A stretch of 5,917 nt of DNA from an uncultured Actinomycetes bacterium (lineage in GTDB: Bacteria > Actinomycetota > Actinomycetes > S36-B12), in assembly GCA_903848435.1 (NCBI GenBank), contig CAINGG010000235.1, forward strand, positions 1 through 5,917, given 5' to 3'. This document shows, in pieces, positions 5,572-5,917 of this stretch; the stretch's first letter is position 1, and every line of letters starts with the position of its first letter. The notes under the pieces were generated by a model, which had not been told where the DNA came from, ran no database searches, and saw only the letters and a list, made by a program, of their open reading frames with translations. Both the position numbers and the translations under genes were made by a program.

Positions 5572-5917
5572 GTGAGCACCGAGGTGGCGCCCGCCCCGGG
5601 GAAGAAGGCGGGCTGGAAGTCGTGGCTGCCCAAGGTGGTCTTCACCGTGGCGGGCCTGGCCGTTGCCTACTTCATCTTCGCCTACATGGCCGACAACTTC
5701 TCCGGCTTCGCGGAGGGGGTGCAGCAGGCCTTCAGCATGCCGACCTTCTGGACGGTCGCGGCCATCCTTGCGGCGGTCTTCGCGATCCTGGTCTACCCGC
5801 TGACCGCGATCGCAGCCATCCCGCATCTGGGCTACGGCCCGGCGTTCGTCGATCGCCAAGGTGGCTTCGCCATCTCGACGACGATTCCCTTCGGCGGCGG
5901 TCCCATCGCGGTGGGCA
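5572..5917 (+). CDS. Flippase-like membrane protein (YbhN/UPF0104, LPG-synthase membrane domain family), 3'-partial
   Basis: The first 115 codons of a membrane protein are present; the gene runs off the right edge. A hydrophilic N-terminus (1-21, several Lys and Trp) is followed by one membrane helix at about 22-40. A short loop and a second hydrophobic stretch come next (about 60-83). After that lies the sequence GYGPAFVDRQGGFAISTTIP with a glycine-rich GGGPIAVG. A run of this kind, Tyr-x-x-Ala-Phe then Gly-Phe-Ala-x-Ser then a Gly-Gly-Gly segment, is what I recognise from the family containing YbhN and the membrane domain of lysylphosphatidylglycerol synthases, which are thought to move lipids across the membrane. 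The first in-frame start after the upstream TGA (5500-5502) is GTG 5572. Its ribosome site is weak (AGG 8 bases upstream). The assignment rests on this fragment only, and the missing part is needed to see whether a soluble domain follows. Confidence 0.75.
   Translation, partial: MSTEVAPAPGKKAGWKSWLPKVVFTVAGLAVAYFIFAYMADNFSGFAEGVQQAFSMPTFWTVAAILAAVFAILVYPLTAIAAIPHLGYGPAFVDRQGGFAISTTIPFGGGPIAVG

Noticed and set aside
5473..5859. 128-codon minus-strand frame opposite the flippase-like gene
   Set aside because: It has a charged, low-complexity composition and lies antisense to a recognisable membrane protein.

Overview
The window looks like an ordinary chromosomal segment from a high-GC actinobacterium. 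Supporting signs are the strongly GC-biased third codon positions, GTG starts, short actinobacterial-type lipoproteins, an S53 (kumamolisin-type) secreted peptidase, and one gene that may be read from a leaderless transcript. The sequence alone does not support a genus.

Layout, left to right. (1) At 1-1848 (+) is the 3' part of a gene for a secreted S53 sedolisin/kumamolisin-type serine-carboxyl protease. It has a pro-domain, a complete Glu-Asp-Asp-Ser active site and a C-terminal calcium site; the true start lies outside the window. (2) Converging on it after only 6 bp, at 1855-3729 (-), is a FUSC-family membrane protein with two six-helix blocks, related to the aromatic-acid-exporter/YccS type. 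It most likely starts at a GTG just downstream of a -10-like element. (3) Diverging from it are two small tandem lipoprotein genes (3862-4209 and 4219-4521, +). They are paralogues with the same two spaced cysteines and form a tightly spaced two-gene operon. (4) A 16-bp-stem hairpin at 4539-4575 separates these from a convergent class I SAM-dependent methyltransferase gene (4599-5453, -) that has an unusual SAM-binding motif I. (5) Diverging from the methyltransferase, and cut by the right edge, is the start of a flippase-like (YbhN / lysylphosphatidylglycerol-synthase membrane domain, UPF0104) gene (5572-5917, +).

The genes do not form one obvious pathway. Most concern the cell envelope or exterior (secreted protease, exporter-like protein, two lipoproteins, lipid-flippase-like protein), but they sit in alternating orientations as five transcription units. 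I found no tRNA, rRNA, CRISPR array, insertion sequence, phage gene or toxin-antitoxin pair, and no convincing new multi-gene system. The item most worth following up is the pair of two-cysteine lipoproteins of unknown function.
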